DNA of 64,000 nt from Mycolicibacterium agri (GTDB taxonomy: Bacteria; Actinomycetota; Actinomycetes; Mycobacteriales; Mycobacteriaceae): NCBI RefSeq assembly GCF_002553505.1, contig NZ_PDCP01000015.1, positions 49,660-113,659 of the forward strand, read 5' to 3'. The position numbers and the translations under genes are program-made. Position 1 is the first letter of the stretch, and each line of letters begins with the position of its first letter. Shown here one piece after another: positions 63,891 through 64,000 of the stretch. The notes under the pieces were generated by a model. That model did not search any database. It was not told the DNA's origin and saw only the letters and a list, made by a program, of their open reading frames with translations.

Positions 63891-64000
63891 CAGATGCAGC
63901 CGGTGACGCTCACCCGGCGACCGACATTGGCGCAGACATCGACGTTCTGCCCCGGCACCCACACCGGTGGCGGCGGAGGTGGAGGCGGCGGTGGCGGCGG
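63890..64000 (-). CDS. C-terminal end of a polyproline, probably exported protein
   Basis: Only the last 36 residues are in the window; the gene begins beyond the right edge. They are twelve consecutive prolines followed by VWVPGQNVDVCANVGRRVSV and TGCI. The two Cys could form a disulfide, which with the polyproline stretch fits a secreted or wall-spanning mycobacterial protein. The stop shares one base with the DUF1330 start. No family is recognised from this piece. Confidence 0.6.
   Translation of the reverse strand, partial: PPPPPPPPPPPPVWVPGQNVDVCANVGRRVSVTGCI

Overview
The window looks like chromosomal DNA of a fast-growing mycobacterium (Mycolicibacterium-type). It is GC-rich and gene-dense, has many GTG starts and many apparently leaderless genes, and follows the gene order that I remember for M. 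tuberculosis Rv3253c to Rv3297. This assignment rests on remembered protein sequences and order; no search was run. I saw no tRNA, rRNA, CRISPR array, transposase or phage gene.

Layout. (1) 0-7.4 kb: start of an amino-acid permease, an FAD monooxygenase, then the GDP-mannose supply operon pmmA - SIS protein - manA - CDF transporter, the DUF3499 gene, and a zincin-like gene. (2) 7.4-11 kb: whiB2, and fbiA-fbiB-Nudix (coenzyme F420). (3) 11-16.2 kb: cell-wall linker genes rmlD-wbbL-manC, a divergent LCP ligase, and a truncated adenylating-enzyme-like gene. (4) 16.2-27.1 kb: fadE25-purE-purK, gtrA, a PH-domain protein, birA, and accD5-accE5-maf-sseA-sufE-accA3. BirA presumably biotinylates AccA3, which works with AccD5/AccE5. 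(5) 27.1-34 kb: a block absent from the remembered order. It holds an SDR, a beta-sandwich lipoprotein, and a translationally linked trio: UDP-HexNAc dehydrogenase, hyaluronan-synthase-like GT2 and NodB-type deacetylase. This trio is the best candidate for an undescribed system, a deacetylated uronate/amino-sugar exopolysaccharide. (6) 34.2-43.7 kb: the sigF locus (rsbW-sigF plus a STAS protein lacking the usual phospho-acceptor serine) and a stress/envelope island. The island holds topoisomerase IB, a GT4, a divergent NRAMP with two PRC-barrel proteins, CsbD, a usfY-like gene, an FMN reductase, an Rv3289c-like membrane protein and a membrane-anchored Mrr-like nuclease. Six SigF/SigB-type promoter candidates with near-constant spacing lie here. 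(7) 43.7-50 kb: lat, lrpA and pcd (lysine to aminoadipate), a stress SDR, a frameshifted sugar-kinase remnant, and lldD. (8) 50.3-58.4 kb: TetR, five 26-bp tandem repeats, lhr, nitronate monooxygenase, SDR, nei2. (9) 58.4-64 kb: cupin, DesA3-like desaturase with its reductase and a divergent FabR/DesT-like regulator, enoyl-CoA hydratase, SDR, DUF1330 protein, and the end of a polyproline exported protein.

Starts were chosen from Shine-Dalgarno sites, 4-nt stop/start overlaps, or a TANNNT hexamer 6-8 nt before the start codon with no Shine-Dalgarno (leaderless).
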